64,000 nucleotides of DNA from Cellulomonas fimi ATCC 484 (GCF_000212695.1 NC_015514.1:2914001-2978000), one strand, 5' to 3'; positions 15,919 to 24,814 are shown, counted from the stretch's first letter. Numbers and translations are program-made. Notes: generated by a model from the letters alone, not told the origin.

Positions 15919-16980
15919 TTGGCACCCCAGACGCTGCCCGGGCTCGACGTCGCCCGCCTCGACGGCTGGCTGCGCACGCACCGCCCCGACCTCGCGGGCG
16001 ACGGACCGCTGGCCGCGACGCTCCTGACGGGCGGCCGGTCCAACCTCACGTACCGGGTCGACGGCGCGCGCGTCCCGCTCGTCCTGCGCCGCCCTCCCCT
16101 GCACCACGTCCAGGCCACCGCGCACGACATGGCCCGCGAGCACCGCGTCCTGACCGCGCTCGGCCCGACCCCCGTCCCGGTCCCGGGCACGCACGTGCTC
16201 GTCGACGACACCGACGGCGCCGCGGGCACGGGCACCGCGTTCTTCCTCATGGACCGCGTCGACGGCGAGGCGCTCGGCACCCGCGCGCACAACGCCCACC
16301 GCACCCCGGCCGCGCTGCGCACCGTGAGCCTCACGCTCGCCGCGCTCCTCGCCGAGCTCCACCTCGTCGACGCCGACGCGGCCGGCCTGGGCGACCTCGG
16401 CCGCGCCGACGGCTTCCTCGACCGGCAGGTGCACCGCTGGGGCGTCCAGCTCGACGGCTCGCGCTCGCGCGCCGTGCCCGCGCTCGACGACCTCCAGGAC
16501 CGGCTCCGCGAACGCGTCCCGACGACGTGGCGCGCCGCGGTCGTGCACGGTGACTACCGGCTCGACAACGTGCTCGTCGCGGGCACCGACGAGCCGCGCG
16601 TCACCGCGGTGCTCGACTGGGAGATGGCGACGCTCGGCGACGCGGCGGTCGACCTCGGCATGCTCGGCCTCTACTGGGAGCTCGGACGCGTCGCGGGCGA
16701 CGACCCGACCGTGAGCGCCGTCGACCCGGGCGCGGGCTACCCGCCGTTCGACGAGCTCGTCGACGCCTACGCGCAGCGGCTCGGCGCCCCGCCGCCGGAC
16801 CTCGGCTGGTACCGGGCGTTCGCGGCGTACAAGCTCGCGGTGATCCTCGAGGGCGTGCACTTCCGCTACCGCGCGGGCGGCACCGTCGGCGACGGGTTCG
16901 AGCGCATCGGCGGCCTCGTCGACCCGCTCGCGCGCGAGGGCCTCGCGCTGCTCGCCGCGCGCACGACCGGGCGGGGGTGA
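15919..16980 (+). CDS. APH-family phosphotransferase (ACAD10/11 kinase-domain or LvaA-like)
   Basis: This 353-aa protein has a protein-kinase-like aminoglycoside phosphotransferase fold. The catalytic loop is His210-Gly-Asp-Tyr-Arg-Leu-Asp-Asn217 and the metal site Leu-Asp233-Trp-Glu. The phosphate-binding turn Gly-Gly-Arg-Ser-Asn-Leu-Thr-Tyr is at 38-45. The TTG start at 15919 has GGAGG 6 bases upstream, and an in-frame ATG lies inside the operator and is unlikely. The gene precedes an acyl-CoA dehydrogenase by 4 bases. In animals the same two domains are fused (ACAD10/11), and in Pseudomonas levulinate catabolism LvaA phosphorylates 4-hydroxyacyl-CoA. An antibiotic-resistance role is therefore unlikely. 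Confidence 0.85.
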   Translation: MAPQTLPGLDVARLDGWLRTHRPDLAGDGPLAATLLTGGRSNLTYRVDGARVPLVLRRPPLHHVQATAHDMAREHRVLTALGPTPVPVPGTHVLVDDTDGAAGTGTAFFLMDRVDGEALGTRAHNAHRTPAALRTVSLTLAALLAELHLVDADAAGLGDLGRADGFLDRQVHRWGVQLDGSRSRAVPALDDLQDRLRERVPTTWRAAVVHGDYRLDNVLVAGTDEPRVTAVLDWEMATLGDAAVDLGMLGLYWELGRVAGDDPTVSAVDPGAGYPPFDELVDAYAQRLGAPPPDLGWYRAFAAYKLAVILEGVHFRYRAGGTVGDGFERIGGLVDPLAREGLALLAARTTGRG

Positions 16981-16984
16981 CGAC

Positions 16985-18235
16985 GTGGACTTCGCCCCCG
17001 ACGAGCGCACCCGCGAGGTCACCGCACGCGCCCGGGCGTTCCTCGACGACCACGTGCTGCCCGCCGAGCCCGTCCTCGCGGCACAGGTCGCGGCGACTCC
17101 CGACGAGTGGGGCGCGCGCCCGGTCGTGCACGAGCTGCGGGCGCTCGCCCGCGAGCGCGGCCTGTGGAACCTGTTCCTGACGGGCCCGCACGGCGGCGGC
17201 CTGACGACGCTGCAGTACGCGCCCGTCGCCGAGCTCTCCGGACGCAGCCCGCGCCTCGCGCCCGTCGCGATGAACTGCGCCGCACCGGACACGGGCAACA
17301 TGGAGCTGCTCGCCCACGTCGGGACGCCCGAGCAGCAGCGGCGGTGGCTCGCCCCGCTGCTGCGCGCCGACATCCGCTCCGCGTTCTGCATGACCGAGCC
17401 GGACGTCGCGTCCTCGGACGCCACGACGATCCGCACACGCATCCGCCGCGACGGCGCGGACTGGGTCGTCAGCGGGCGCAAGTGGTGGTCGACCGGCGCG
17501 ATGGACCCCGCCGCCGAGCTGCTCGTCGTCCTGGGGATGACCGACCCCGACGCGCCGCGGCACCGGCGGCACGGCATGGTGCTCGTCCCGCGGGACGCGC
17601 CGGGCGTGCGCGTCGTGCGGCCGCTCACCGTCCTCGGCTACGACGACCGGGACCACGGCGGCCACGCGGAGGTCGAGCTCGACGACGTGCGCGTGCCCGC
17701 CGACGCACTGCTCGGCGGGCCCGGTGACGGGTTCGCGATCGCGCAGGCGCGGCTCGGCCCGGGGCGCGTCCACCACTGCATGCGGGCCCTCGGCATGGCG
17801 GAGCGCGCGCTCGACCTGGTGCGCGACCGCGCGAACGCGCGGGTGACCTCCGCGGGGCCGCTCGCCGAGCGCGGCGTCGTGCGCGAGTGGGTCGCGCGGG
17901 CGCGCGTGGACGTCGAGGCGCTGCGGCTGCTCGTGCTCAAGACCGCGTGGCTCATGGACACCGTCGGCAACCGCGCAGCCATGACGGAGATCCAGGCGAT
18001 CAAGGTCGCGGTGCCGTCCGCGGTGCAGCGCATCCTCGACCGCGCCATCCAGGTGTTCGGCGCCGCGGGGCTGTCCGCCGACCAGCCGCTCGCCGAGATG
18101 TTCGCCGCGGCGCGAGCGCTGCGGCTCGCCGACGGGCCCGACGAGGTGCACCTCGCGGCTCTCGGCCGCGCCGAGCTGCGGCCCCGCAGCACCACCGACC
18201 CGCACCACCCGACCGCACCCAGGGAGCCACGATGA
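16985..18235 (+). CDS. Acyl-CoA dehydrogenase, ACAD10/11-like
   Basis: This 416-aa flavoprotein is an acyl-CoA dehydrogenase. Cys-Met-Thr-Glu-Pro-Asp-Val-Ala-Ser-Ser-Asp is the substrate/FAD signature, Val-Phe-Gly-Ala-Ala-Gly-Leu-Ser is the cofactor loop, and Gly-Pro-Asp-Glu-Val-His lies near the C-terminus. These variants match the long-chain ACAD10/11 branch rather than the short-chain enzymes. The GTG start is four bases after the kinase-fold gene, and the end overlaps the ligase gene by ATGA. Inferred role: with its partner kinase, conversion of a 4-hydroxyacyl-CoA (via a phosphorylated form) to an enoyl- or 3-hydroxyacyl-CoA. Confidence 0.9.
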   Translation: MDFAPDERTREVTARARAFLDDHVLPAEPVLAAQVAATPDEWGARPVVHELRALARERGLWNLFLTGPHGGGLTTLQYAPVAELSGRSPRLAPVAMNCAAPDTGNMELLAHVGTPEQQRRWLAPLLRADIRSAFCMTEPDVASSDATTIRTRIRRDGADWVVSGRKWWSTGAMDPAAELLVVLGMTDPDAPRHRRHGMVLVPRDAPGVRVVRPLTVLGYDDRDHGGHAEVELDDVRVPADALLGGPGDGFAIAQARLGPGRVHHCMRALGMAERALDLVRDRANARVTSAGPLAERGVVREWVARARVDVEALRLLVLKTAWLMDTVGNRAAMTEIQAIKVAVPSAVQRILDRAIQVFGAAGLSADQPLAEMFAAARALRLADGPDEVHLAALGRAELRPRSTTDPHHPTAPREPR

Positions 18236-19821
18236 CCACCACGGACCCGGCCCTCCACGGCGAGGGCTACGGCACCATGTCGGTCGCGGCGATCCTCGCC
18301 GAGACCGCGCGCCGCCACCCCGACCGCACCGCGTTCCACATCGGTGACCGCACCGTCGCCTACGGGCCCCTGTGGCAGCAGACGCTCGCGTACGCGGGCG
18401 CCCTGCGCGAGCGCGGGGTCGGACCCGGCGACCGGGTCGCGGTGCACGTGCCGAACGTGCCCGACTTCGCGCGCGTCTACTACGCGGTGCTGTCGCTCGG
18501 CGCGGTCGTGGTGCCCGTGCACCTGCTGTTCAAGTCCGGCGAGATCGAGTTCGTCCTGCGGGACAGCGGGTCCCGGCTGCTGGTCGCCGCCGCACCGCTG
18601 CTGGGCGAGTCGCTCCCGGCGGCCGCGGCGGCCGGTGTCCCCACCGTGACCGTCCTCGTCCCGGACGGCGTCGACGTGCCCGCGCCGCGACTGGAGGACG
18701 AGGCCGCGGCCGCGACCCCGCTGCGGACGTACGCGTCGGTCAACCCGCTGCACCCCGCGACGATCCTCTACACGAGCGGCACGACGGGCCGGCCGAAGGG
18801 CGCGGTGTCGAGCCACCTCGCGCTGGTCGAGCAGGTGCACGTGACCCTCATCGACACGTGCGACATCCGTGCCGACGACGTGATCTTCGGCGGCCTGCCG
18901 TTCTTCCACACGTTCGGGCAGTCGTCGGTGCTCAACACGGCGTTCCGCCGGGGCGCCTCCGTCGTGCTGCTCCCCCGGTTCGACCCCGACGAGGCGCTCG
19001 CCGCGATGACCCGGCACGGCGCCACGATCTTCACCGCGGTCCCGACGATGTACGTCGGCCTGGTGCAGGCGGCCACGCGCACCGCGGACCGCCCGCCGCT
19101 GCGGTTCGCGGTCTCGGGCGGTGCGGCCCTGCCCGTCGCGCTGCTGGAGGCGTTCGAGGCGACGTTCGGCGCGCCCGTGCACGAGGGGTACGGCCTGACG
19201 GAGACCGCGCCGACGGTGTCCTTCAACTACGTGGGCGAGCGGCCGCGCCCGGGCACCGTGGGCCGGCCGCTGTGGGGAGTCGACGTCGAGATCGCCGACC
19301 CGTGGGTCACCGACCGCGTCGACCTGCTCGGCCCCGGTGAGCTGGGCGAGGTCGTGGTCCGCGGCCACAACCTGTTCAAGGGCTACCTCGGCAACCCCGA
19401 GGCGTCGGCCGCCGCGGTCGTCGACGGGTGGTTCCGCACCGGGGACCTCGGCACCAAGGACGAGGACGACGTCGTGACGATCGTCGACCGGACCAAGGAC
19501 ATGATCGTGCGCAGCGGCTACAACGTGTACCCCAGCGAGGTCGAGGGCACCCTCGTGCGGCACCCCGCGGTCGCGCAGGCGGCGGTGTTCGGGGTGCCCG
19601 ACCCCGTGCGCGGGCAGGAGGTGCACGCGGCCGTCGTCCTCGAGCCCGGCGCGCACGCGACGGCCGACGAGCTCGTCGGGTACGTCCGGGACCGGATCGC
19701 CGCCTACAAGTACCCGCGCGTGGTGCACGTGCGGGACGCCCTGCCCATGGGGGGCAGCGGCAAGATCCTCAAGCGCGAGCTCGTCGCGGAGTACGCGCCC
19801 GCACCGGCACCGTCGGCCTGA
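18232..19821 (+). CDS. Acyl-CoA ligase (AMP-binding, FadD-like)
   Basis: This 529-aa adenylate-forming ligase activates a carboxylic acid to its CoA thioester using ATP. The P-loop Tyr-Thr-Ser-Gly-Thr-Thr-Gly-Arg-Pro-Lys-Gly is present, as are the Gly-Tyr-Gly-Leu-Thr-Glu-Thr motif and Gly-Trp-Phe-Arg-Thr-Gly-Asp. So are the hinge Asp-Arg-Thr-Lys-Asp-Met-Ile and the C-terminal catalytic Lys in Gly-Ser-Gly-Lys-Ile-Leu-Lys. It starts at ATG 18232, overlapping the dehydrogenase stop, with AGGGAG upstream. As last gene of the operon it would supply the CoA substrate for the kinase/dehydrogenase pair. Chain-length preference is unknown. Confidence 0.93.
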   Translation: MTTTDPALHGEGYGTMSVAAILAETARRHPDRTAFHIGDRTVAYGPLWQQTLAYAGALRERGVGPGDRVAVHVPNVPDFARVYYAVLSLGAVVVPVHLLFKSGEIEFVLRDSGSRLLVAAAPLLGESLPAAAAAGVPTVTVLVPDGVDVPAPRLEDEAAAATPLRTYASVNPLHPATILYTSGTTGRPKGAVSSHLALVEQVHVTLIDTCDIRADDVIFGGLPFFHTFGQSSVLNTAFRRGASVVLLPRFDPDEALAAMTRHGATIFTAVPTMYVGLVQAATRTADRPPLRFAVSGGAALPVALLEAFEATFGAPVHEGYGLTETAPTVSFNYVGERPRPGTVGRPLWGVDVEIADPWVTDRVDLLGPGELGEVVVRGHNLFKGYLGNPEASAAAVVDGWFRTGDLGTKDEDDVVTIVDRTKDMIVRSGYNVYPSEVEGTLVRHPAVAQAAVFGVPDPVRGQEVHAAVVLEPGAHATADELVGYVRDRIAAYKYPRVVHVRDALPMGGSGKILKRELVAEYAPAPAPSA

Positions 19822-19881
19822 GCGCGCGAGGCCCGCGCCCGCACCCGCCGAGCCCGCCGCACCGACCCCCGCCGGACGGCA

Positions 19882-19917
19882 CGAGGGCGGCGACCCGACC
19901 CGGGGTCGCCGCCCTCG
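19882..19917. terminator. Strong bidirectional hairpin terminator
   Basis: The perfect 15-bp stem CGAGGGCGGCGACCC / GGGTCGCCGCCCTCG with a 6-base loop lies between the convergent ligase and substrate-binding-protein genes, so it can serve both strands. Confidence 0.85.
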
Positions 19918-19932
19918 TCGCGTCGGTGCGTG

Positions 19933-21204
19933 TCAGGTGGCCGGCACGCCCTCGTTCTCCGGCGCGGGAGCCTCGCCGACGTACGGCTCGACGTCCCCGT
20001 CGCCGGTGTCGGTCGTGTACGCCGTGCCGACGTAGTCCTGCACGCCGTCGGCCACGACCGTGATGCCGACCCCGGCGAACGACCGGTGGCTGTCCGCGGA
20101 GTACGCGAGCGGCATGATCCCGTTGCCGGTCACGTCGCCGCTCTCCAGCGCCTCGACGAGCGCCTCGCGCGTCGGCTCCTCGCCCGCCGCGGCGAGCGCC
20201 TGCGCGAAGGTGTACGCGACGGACATCCCGTACACGGTGTTGCCCGTGAACGGCTCGCCGGCGTTGTACTCGTCGTTGACCCGCCGGAACAGCTCGACCC
20301 AGTCGCTGTCGGGGCTGAACGGCAGGTAGTTCGCGGAGACGAACCCCTCGAGCACGGCCGCCGCGACTTCCTCGCCGAGGTACCCCGCGAGCGTCGGGTA
20401 GTCCCCGCCCGACGACGACGCGAGCCACTGCGCGGCGTACCGCATCTGCGCGGCGGTCCCGACGGCGCGTGCCGTGAACCCGTTCACCGTCGCGAGGAAG
20501 TTGTGCGTGCACCCCGCGGCCTGCATCGCGCCGACCTGCGCGGTCACGTCCTGGTCCGACACCGCGTACGTCTCGCTCACGGCGAGCGCGTCGGCGCCCA
20601 GCACCGCCTCGAGCCCGGCGACGAAGTCCTCGCCGTAGTCGTCGTCCTGCGCGAGCACGCAGAACACGGCCGCGTCCCCGCCCTCGTCCTGGGCGTACCG
20701 CGCGAGCGCCTTCCCCTCGGTCGTGTAGTCCACGTTGAACGCGAACGTCCACGGGTGCTCCTCGGGGTCGTCCCACAGCAGCGCCCCCGACGCCACGAAC
20801 AGGTCCGGCACCTCGTTCTCGTTGAGGTAGTCGAGCACCGACGCGTGCGTGGGCGTGCCGAGCCCGTTGAGCACCGCGAAGACCTGGTCCTCCTGCACGA
20901 GCTCGCGCACGACGGTCTGCGTCGTCGCGGGGTTGTAGCCGTCGTCCTTCACGACGTACTCGATGGTCCGGCCGTGCACGCCGCCCTGGTCGTTGAGGTA
21001 GGCGAAGTACGCGGAGACGGCCTTCGAGATCGAGGAGTACCCGGCGGCGGCCGGGCCGGTCAGGGGCGTGTGCGTGCCGACCGTCACGGTGTCGTCGGTG
21101 ACGCCGGGGCTGGCCTCGGGGGTGCTGCACCCCGCGAGCGTCACCGCGAGCGCACCGGCGCTCGCGACGGCGATGGTGCGTGGGTGCGTGCGGAGCAGCG
21201 ACAT
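19933..21204 (-). CDS. ABC transporter substrate-binding lipoprotein (LivK-like)
   Basis: This is a 423-aa extracytoplasmic binding protein of the branched-chain amino acid/amide family. The signal peptide ends in a lipobox Leu-Ala-Gly-Cys at about residues 23-26, so the mature protein is lipid-anchored. The periplasmic-binding fold type I begins with Val-Thr-Val-Gly-Thr-His-Thr-Pro-Leu-Thr-Gly-Pro. The start is ATG 21204, two bases from the permease stop, with a CGAGGG site upstream. Although the family is named for amino acids, many members in catabolic clusters bind aromatic or short carboxylic acids, and the position beside CoA-ligase genes favours an organic-acid ligand. Confidence 0.92.
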   Translation of the reverse strand: MSLLRTHPRTIAVASAGALAVTLAGCSTPEASPGVTDDTVTVGTHTPLTGPAAAGYSSISKAVSAYFAYLNDQGGVHGRTIEYVVKDDGYNPATTQTVVRELVQEDQVFAVLNGLGTPTHASVLDYLNENEVPDLFVASGALLWDDPEEHPWTFAFNVDYTTEGKALARYAQDEGGDAAVFCVLAQDDDYGEDFVAGLEAVLGADALAVSETYAVSDQDVTAQVGAMQAAGCTHNFLATVNGFTARAVGTAAQMRYAAQWLASSSGGDYPTLAGYLGEEVAAAVLEGFVSANYLPFSPDSDWVELFRRVNDEYNAGEPFTGNTVYGMSVAYTFAQALAAAGEEPTREALVEALESGDVTGNGIMPLAYSADSHRSFAGVGITVVADGVQDYVGTAYTTDTGDGDVEPYVGEAPAPENEGVPAT

Positions 21205-21205
21205 C

Positions 21206-22363
21206 TCATCCCTCGCTTTCGGTTCCGGACAGGGGGGACCCGGCGGTGACGTCCGCGCGGGGCGGTGCGGCGCTGCCGGGGGCTGGGGCGGCGGGGGCGG
21301 CCGGGGCCGTCGTCCCGCGGGGTGCCGTGGCGGCGGCGCGGGCGGCCCTGCGGCGGGCGCGCGCGGCGTCCCACGCGCCGGCGAGACCGGTGGGCGCCGC
21401 GGCCATGAGCACGACGAGCAGGAGCCCGAACACGAGCAGCGCGAGGTTGCCGTCGAGGCGCTGAGCGAGCTCGCCGGGCACGGGCAGCGCGTCCACGACC
21501 GTCCCGACGAGCCACGGCAGCAGCACGACGAGGACCGCACCGGCGGCCGCGCCGCGCAACGAGCCGAGCCCGCCGACGACGACGGCGACGAGCAGCAGCA
21601 GCGACGTCGCGAGGCCGTACCCGCCCGGGGCGACGGTCTGCGTGACGACGGCCAGGACGGCACCGCCCAGGCCCGCCGCGACGGAGCTGACCACGAACGC
21701 GAGGACCTTGGCCCGTCCGGGGGCGATGCCGGCGAGCGCGGCGGCCGTCGCGTCGTCCCGCACCGCGCGCAGCCGGAGCCCCGTGCGGCCGCGGACGAGG
21801 ACGTGCAGGACGCCCAGCACGGCCGCCGTCACGAGGATCGCGACCCATGCGTGCCACTGCTCGAGCGCGATCACGCGCCGCAGCGCGTCCGGCACAGGCT
21901 CGAGCGGGGCTCGCACCCCCTGGTCGCCCCCGAGCGCGCGCACGCTCGACGCGATCGCGGGCAGCGCCACGACGAGGGTGAGGGTCAGCCCGGCGAGGTA
22001 CGGGCCGTGCAGCCGCGCCCCGGCGAGGCCGAGCAGCAGGCCCACCGCCCCCGAGAGCACCGCGCCACCGAGCAAGCCGGCGGCCACGCGCAGCGCGCCG
22101 GGTGCGTCCGGCAGCGCCCCGGCCGTCAGCGCGTACCCGTAGCCGCCCGCGGCCATGAGCGCGGCGTGCCCGAGCGAGAGCTGCCCCGACAGGCCGACGA
22201 GGACGGTCAGCCCGGCTGTGGCGCACAGGTACGCCGCCACGAGCGCGAGCTGGTAGTTGCGGTAGGGGTCGAGCAGGAACGTCCCCGCGACCGCGGCGAG
22301 GGCCCCGAGCAGCGCCACGGCGACGGTGCGCGGCACCCCGGGACGGGACGGCAGCAGGCTCAT
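21206..22363 (-). CDS. ABC permease, LivM-like
   Basis: This 385-aa inner-membrane permease has about ten hydrophobic segments. It carries the family signature Gly-Leu-Ser-Gly-Gln-Leu-Ser-Leu-Gly-His-Ala in the second helix region and a cytoplasmic Arg-Ala-Val-Arg-Asp-Asp-Ala-Thr-Ala-Ala loop that contacts the ATPase. The last ~50 residues are an Ala/Pro/Arg-rich cytoplasmic tail, longer than usual. The ATG overlaps the LivH-like stop by four bases (ATGA). It is the second permease of the five-gene importer. Confidence 0.92.
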   Translation of the reverse strand: MSLLPSRPGVPRTVAVALLGALAAVAGTFLLDPYRNYQLALVAAYLCATAGLTVLVGLSGQLSLGHAALMAAGGYGYALTAGALPDAPGALRVAAGLLGGAVLSGAVGLLLGLAGARLHGPYLAGLTLTLVVALPAIASSVRALGGDQGVRAPLEPVPDALRRVIALEQWHAWVAILVTAAVLGVLHVLVRGRTGLRLRAVRDDATAAALAGIAPGRAKVLAFVVSSVAAGLGGAVLAVVTQTVAPGGYGLATSLLLLVAVVVGGLGSLRGAAAGAVLVVLLPWLVGTVVDALPVPGELAQRLDGNLALLVFGLLLVVLMAAAPTGLAGAWDAARARRRAARAAATAPRGTTAPAAPAAPAPGSAAPPRADVTAGSPLSGTESEG

Positions 22364-23232
22364 GCGCTCCTCGCCTCCACCCCGGCGACGAGCCCCTGCG
22401 GACGCACGAGGAGCACGAGGACGAGCATCGCGAGCACCGCGACGGGAGTCGCCCCGGCACCGACGTACCCCGTGACGAGGCTCATGAGCACCCCTACCCC
22501 GAGTCCCGCGACGAGCGCCCCGCCCGGCGAGTCGAGCCCGCCGACGACGGCGACGGTGAACGCGAGGACGAACAGCACGTCGGTCGCGTGCGGGTTGAGC
22601 CCGAGCTCGGTGGGCAGCAGGAGCAGCGCGGCGAGCGCCGCGACCGCCGACGCGAGCGCCCACGCGACGGTGCGCATGCGGGCGACCCGCACGCCGAGCA
22701 GCCGGGACACCTCGGGCGCGAACGCCGACGCGCGCAGCTGCAGCCCGAGCGTCGTCCGGGTGAACAGGAGCCGCAGCCCCAGCATGAGGCCGAGCGCGAC
22801 GACGACGACGAGCAGGTCGTACGGCGACCCGAGCGGCACGCCGGCGACCGACCACGGCGCGTCGCTCACGGGCGGCGCCACGGGCACGTACTGCGGCCCG
22901 GCGAGGATCCCCAGCACGGACTGCAGCACCATGACGAGCCCGATCGCGAGGATCACGCCGCCCAGCGGGGTCGTGGCGTACCGCATCACACCCCGCTCGA
23001 CGACGCCGCCGAGCACCCCACCGGCGACGACGCCCGCGAGCGCACCCCACCACCAGCCGCCCGTCGCCGTGGCGACGGCGACGGCCACGTAGGCGGCGAC
23101 CACCGCCATCGCGCCCGCTGCGAAGTTGACGATCCGCGCGGCCCGCCAGATGAGCACGAGCGACAGCGCGAACAGGGCCAGGACGGTGCCGCGGGCGACA
23201 CCGGTGCCCACGAGGAAGACGAAGCGGTCCAC
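22360..23232 (-). CDS. ABC permease, LivH-like
   Basis: This is a 290-aa permease with about eight hydrophobic segments. The hallmark Val-Asn-Phe-Ala-Ala-Gly-Ala-Met-Ala near residue 35 is typical of LivH-type subunits. So are Arg-Ala-Ser-Ala-Phe-Ala-Pro-Glu in the coupling loop and Gly-Gly-Leu-Asp-Ser-Pro-Gly-Gly-Ala near the C-terminus. The start is GTG 23232, immediately after the LivF-like stop. It forms the heterodimeric channel with the LivM-like subunit. Confidence 0.92.
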   Translation of the reverse strand: MDRFVFLVGTGVARGTVLALFALSLVLIWRAARIVNFAAGAMAVVAAYVAVAVATATGGWWWGALAGVVAGGVLGGVVERGVMRYATTPLGGVILAIGLVMVLQSVLGILAGPQYVPVAPPVSDAPWSVAGVPLGSPYDLLVVVVALGLMLGLRLLFTRTTLGLQLRASAFAPEVSRLLGVRVARMRTVAWALASAVAALAALLLLPTELGLNPHATDVLFVLAFTVAVVGGLDSPGGALVAGLGVGVLMSLVTGYVGAGATPVAVLAMLVLVLLVRPQGLVAGVEARSA

Positions 23233-23949
23233 TCAGAACCCCAGGTAGGCGTGGCGGAGGGCCTCGTCGTGCGCGAGGTCCGGGGCGGGTCGGGCCGCGA
23301 CGACGCGCCCGAGGTCGAGGACGACGCCGCGGTCGGCGACGGACAGGGCCGCGGCGACGTTCTGCTCCGCGAGCAGCACCGCGAGCCCGTCGTCGCACCG
23401 CGCGCGCAGCAGGCCCATGATCTGCGCGACGACCTGCGGGGCGAGCCCGAGCGACGGCTCGTCTAGCAGCAGCACCCGCGGTCGGGCGACGAGCGCGCGT
23501 CCGAGCGCGAGCATCTGGCGCTCGCCGCCCGAGAGCTGGTGGCCGAGTGCCGACCGGCGCCGGTCGAGCGACGGCAGCAGCGCGTACACGTCCTCGACGG
23601 CCGCGCGCCGGGCGGCGGCGCTGCGGTGCGCCCACAGCGCACCGAGCAGCAGGTTCTCGTCGGTGCTGAGCTCGACGACCACGCCGCGCCCCTCGGGCAC
23701 GTGGGCGATCCCCCGGCGGGCCCGGTCCTCGACCGCGACCGACGCGAGGTCGGCGCCGTCGAGCCGCACGCCGCCGGCGCGCAGGGGCAGGAGCCCCGAC
23801 GCGGCACGCAGCAGCGTCGTCTTGCCCGCGCCGTTGGCCCCGACGAGCGCGACGAGGGTCCCGGGCGGGACGTCGAGCGTGACGTCGTGCAGGACGGGCG
23901 CCCCGCCGTACCCGGCGGTGACGCCGTGCAGGGCGAGCCCGGCCGTCAT
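23233..23949 (-). CDS. ABC ATPase, LivF-like
   Basis: This 238-aa ATP-binding subunit has Walker A Gly-Ala-Asn-Gly-Ala-Gly-Lys-Thr, the signature Leu-Ser-Gly-Gly-Glu-Arg-Gln, Walker B Val-Leu-Leu-Leu-Asp-Glu-Pro-Ser-Leu-Gly-Leu-Ala-Pro and a downstream Glu-Gln-Asn. The Pro-Glu-Gly-Arg-Gly loop and the short length are diagnostic of LivF rather than LivG. The ATG overlaps the LivG-like stop by four bases. Confidence 0.93.
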   Translation of the reverse strand: MTAGLALHGVTAGYGGAPVLHDVTLDVPPGTLVALVGANGAGKTTLLRAASGLLPLRAGGVRLDGADLASVAVEDRARRGIAHVPEGRGVVVELSTDENLLLGALWAHRSAAARRAAVEDVYALLPSLDRRRSALGHQLSGGERQMLALGRALVARPRVLLLDEPSLGLAPQVVAQIMGLLRARCDDGLAVLLAEQNVAAALSVADRGVVLDLGRVVAARPAPDLAHDEALRHAYLGF

Positions 23950-24698
23950 CGCGCGCCTCCGGCCGCCGCCACGCCGAGGTAGGCCTCCTCGACGCGGGGG
24001 TCCCGCTGCACGTCCTGCGGGGCACCGACCGCGATGACGTGGCCGAAGTCGAGCACGACCACCCGGTCGCTCACGCCCATGACGAAGTCGACGTGGTGCT
24101 CGACGAGCAGCACCGCGGTGCCGCGCGCGGCGACGTCCCGCACGACCCGGCCCAACGCGGCGATGTCGTCGTGGCCGAGCCCGCCTGCGGGCTCGTCGAG
24201 CAGCAGCAGCCGGGGCCGGGCGACGAGCGCGCGGGCGAGCGCGACCCGGGCGCGCTCGGCGTACGGCAGCGCCCCGACCGGCCGTGCCGCGTGCTCCCCG
24301 AGGCCGAGGACGTCGAGCTCCTTGCGCGCACGCTCGTGCGCCCGGGGCTCCCCGGCGGGGACGCCCACGACGACGTTCTCGAGGACGGTCAGCCCGGGGA
24401 ACACGCCCAGTCCTTGCAGCGTGCGGGCGACGCCACGGCGGGTGAGGCCTGCCGTGGGGCCGAGCGGTCGCCCGTCGAGCGTGACCGTGCCGCGCGCCGG
24501 GCGGACGAGCCCGCAGACCGCGTTGAACACGGTGGTCTTGCCCGCGCCGTTGGGACCGATGAGCGCGACCACCTCGCCGTCGTCGACGTGGAGGTCGACG
24601 TCCTCGACGGCCGTCAGGCCGCCGAAGCGGACGGTGAGGCCGCGCACGGCGAGGCCCGTGTCGGCCCGCGCCGTCGGCGCGGTCGTGGCTCGGCTCAC
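23946..24698 (-). CDS. ABC ATPase, LivG-like
   Basis: This second ATP-binding subunit of the importer is 250 aa from GTG 24698. Walker A is Gly-Pro-Asn-Gly-Ala-Gly-Lys-Thr and Walker B Leu-Leu-Leu-Leu-Asp-Glu-Pro-Ala-Gly-Gly-Leu. The family's Arg-Thr-Leu-Gln motif is present after a Thr-Arg-Arg-Gly turn. The usual Leu-Ser-Gly-Gly signature is replaced by Leu-Pro-Tyr-Ala-Glu, as often in LivG. GTG 24698 has GGAGG only four bases ahead. GTG 24716 (256 aa) is an alternative with no clear ribosome site. First gene of the five-gene operon, 50 bases downstream of the TetR operator. Confidence 0.9.
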   Translation of the reverse strand: MSRATTAPTARADTGLAVRGLTVRFGGLTAVEDVDLHVDDGEVVALIGPNGAGKTTVFNAVCGLVRPARGTVTLDGRPLGPTAGLTRRGVARTLQGLGVFPGLTVLENVVVGVPAGEPRAHERARKELDVLGLGEHAARPVGALPYAERARVALARALVARPRLLLLDEPAGGLGHDDIAALGRVVRDVAARGTAVLLVEHHVDFVMGVSDRVVVLDFGHVIAVGAPQDVQRDPRVEEAYLGVAAAGGAR

Positions 24699-24748
24699 TG
24701 GCCCTCCGTCGTGCACCTCGTCGTGACGATGGGGCGACGGTACAACAG

Positions 24749-24766
24749 AAACCGACTAGCCGGTAT
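24749..24766 (-). promoter_or_regulatory. Predicted TetR operator, site 3
   Basis: Read towards the ABC importer operon it is ATACCG-GCTAGT-CGGTTT, matching the sites at 9397, 15846 and 30332. A TACCGT hexamer (24742-24737 on the minus strand) just downstream could be the -10 box, with the operator between -10 and -35. Confidence 0.77.
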
Positions 24767-24814
24767 GCCCTGCACGGCGCGATCGGAAACGCCGCCCTGC
24801 CGCAGGTGCGGGGC

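Noticed and set aside
15919..16980. Aminoglycoside resistance gene
   Set aside because: The APH fold is shared by many small-molecule kinases. Tight coupling to an acyl-CoA dehydrogenase and an acyl-CoA ligase points to CoA-ester metabolism.
21206..24025. A single 939-codon minus-strand frame over the ABC importer genes
   Set aside because: Only the part after ATG 22363 resembles a protein (LivM-like). The upstream part is an Arg-rich shadow of the LivH- and LivF-like genes in other frames.
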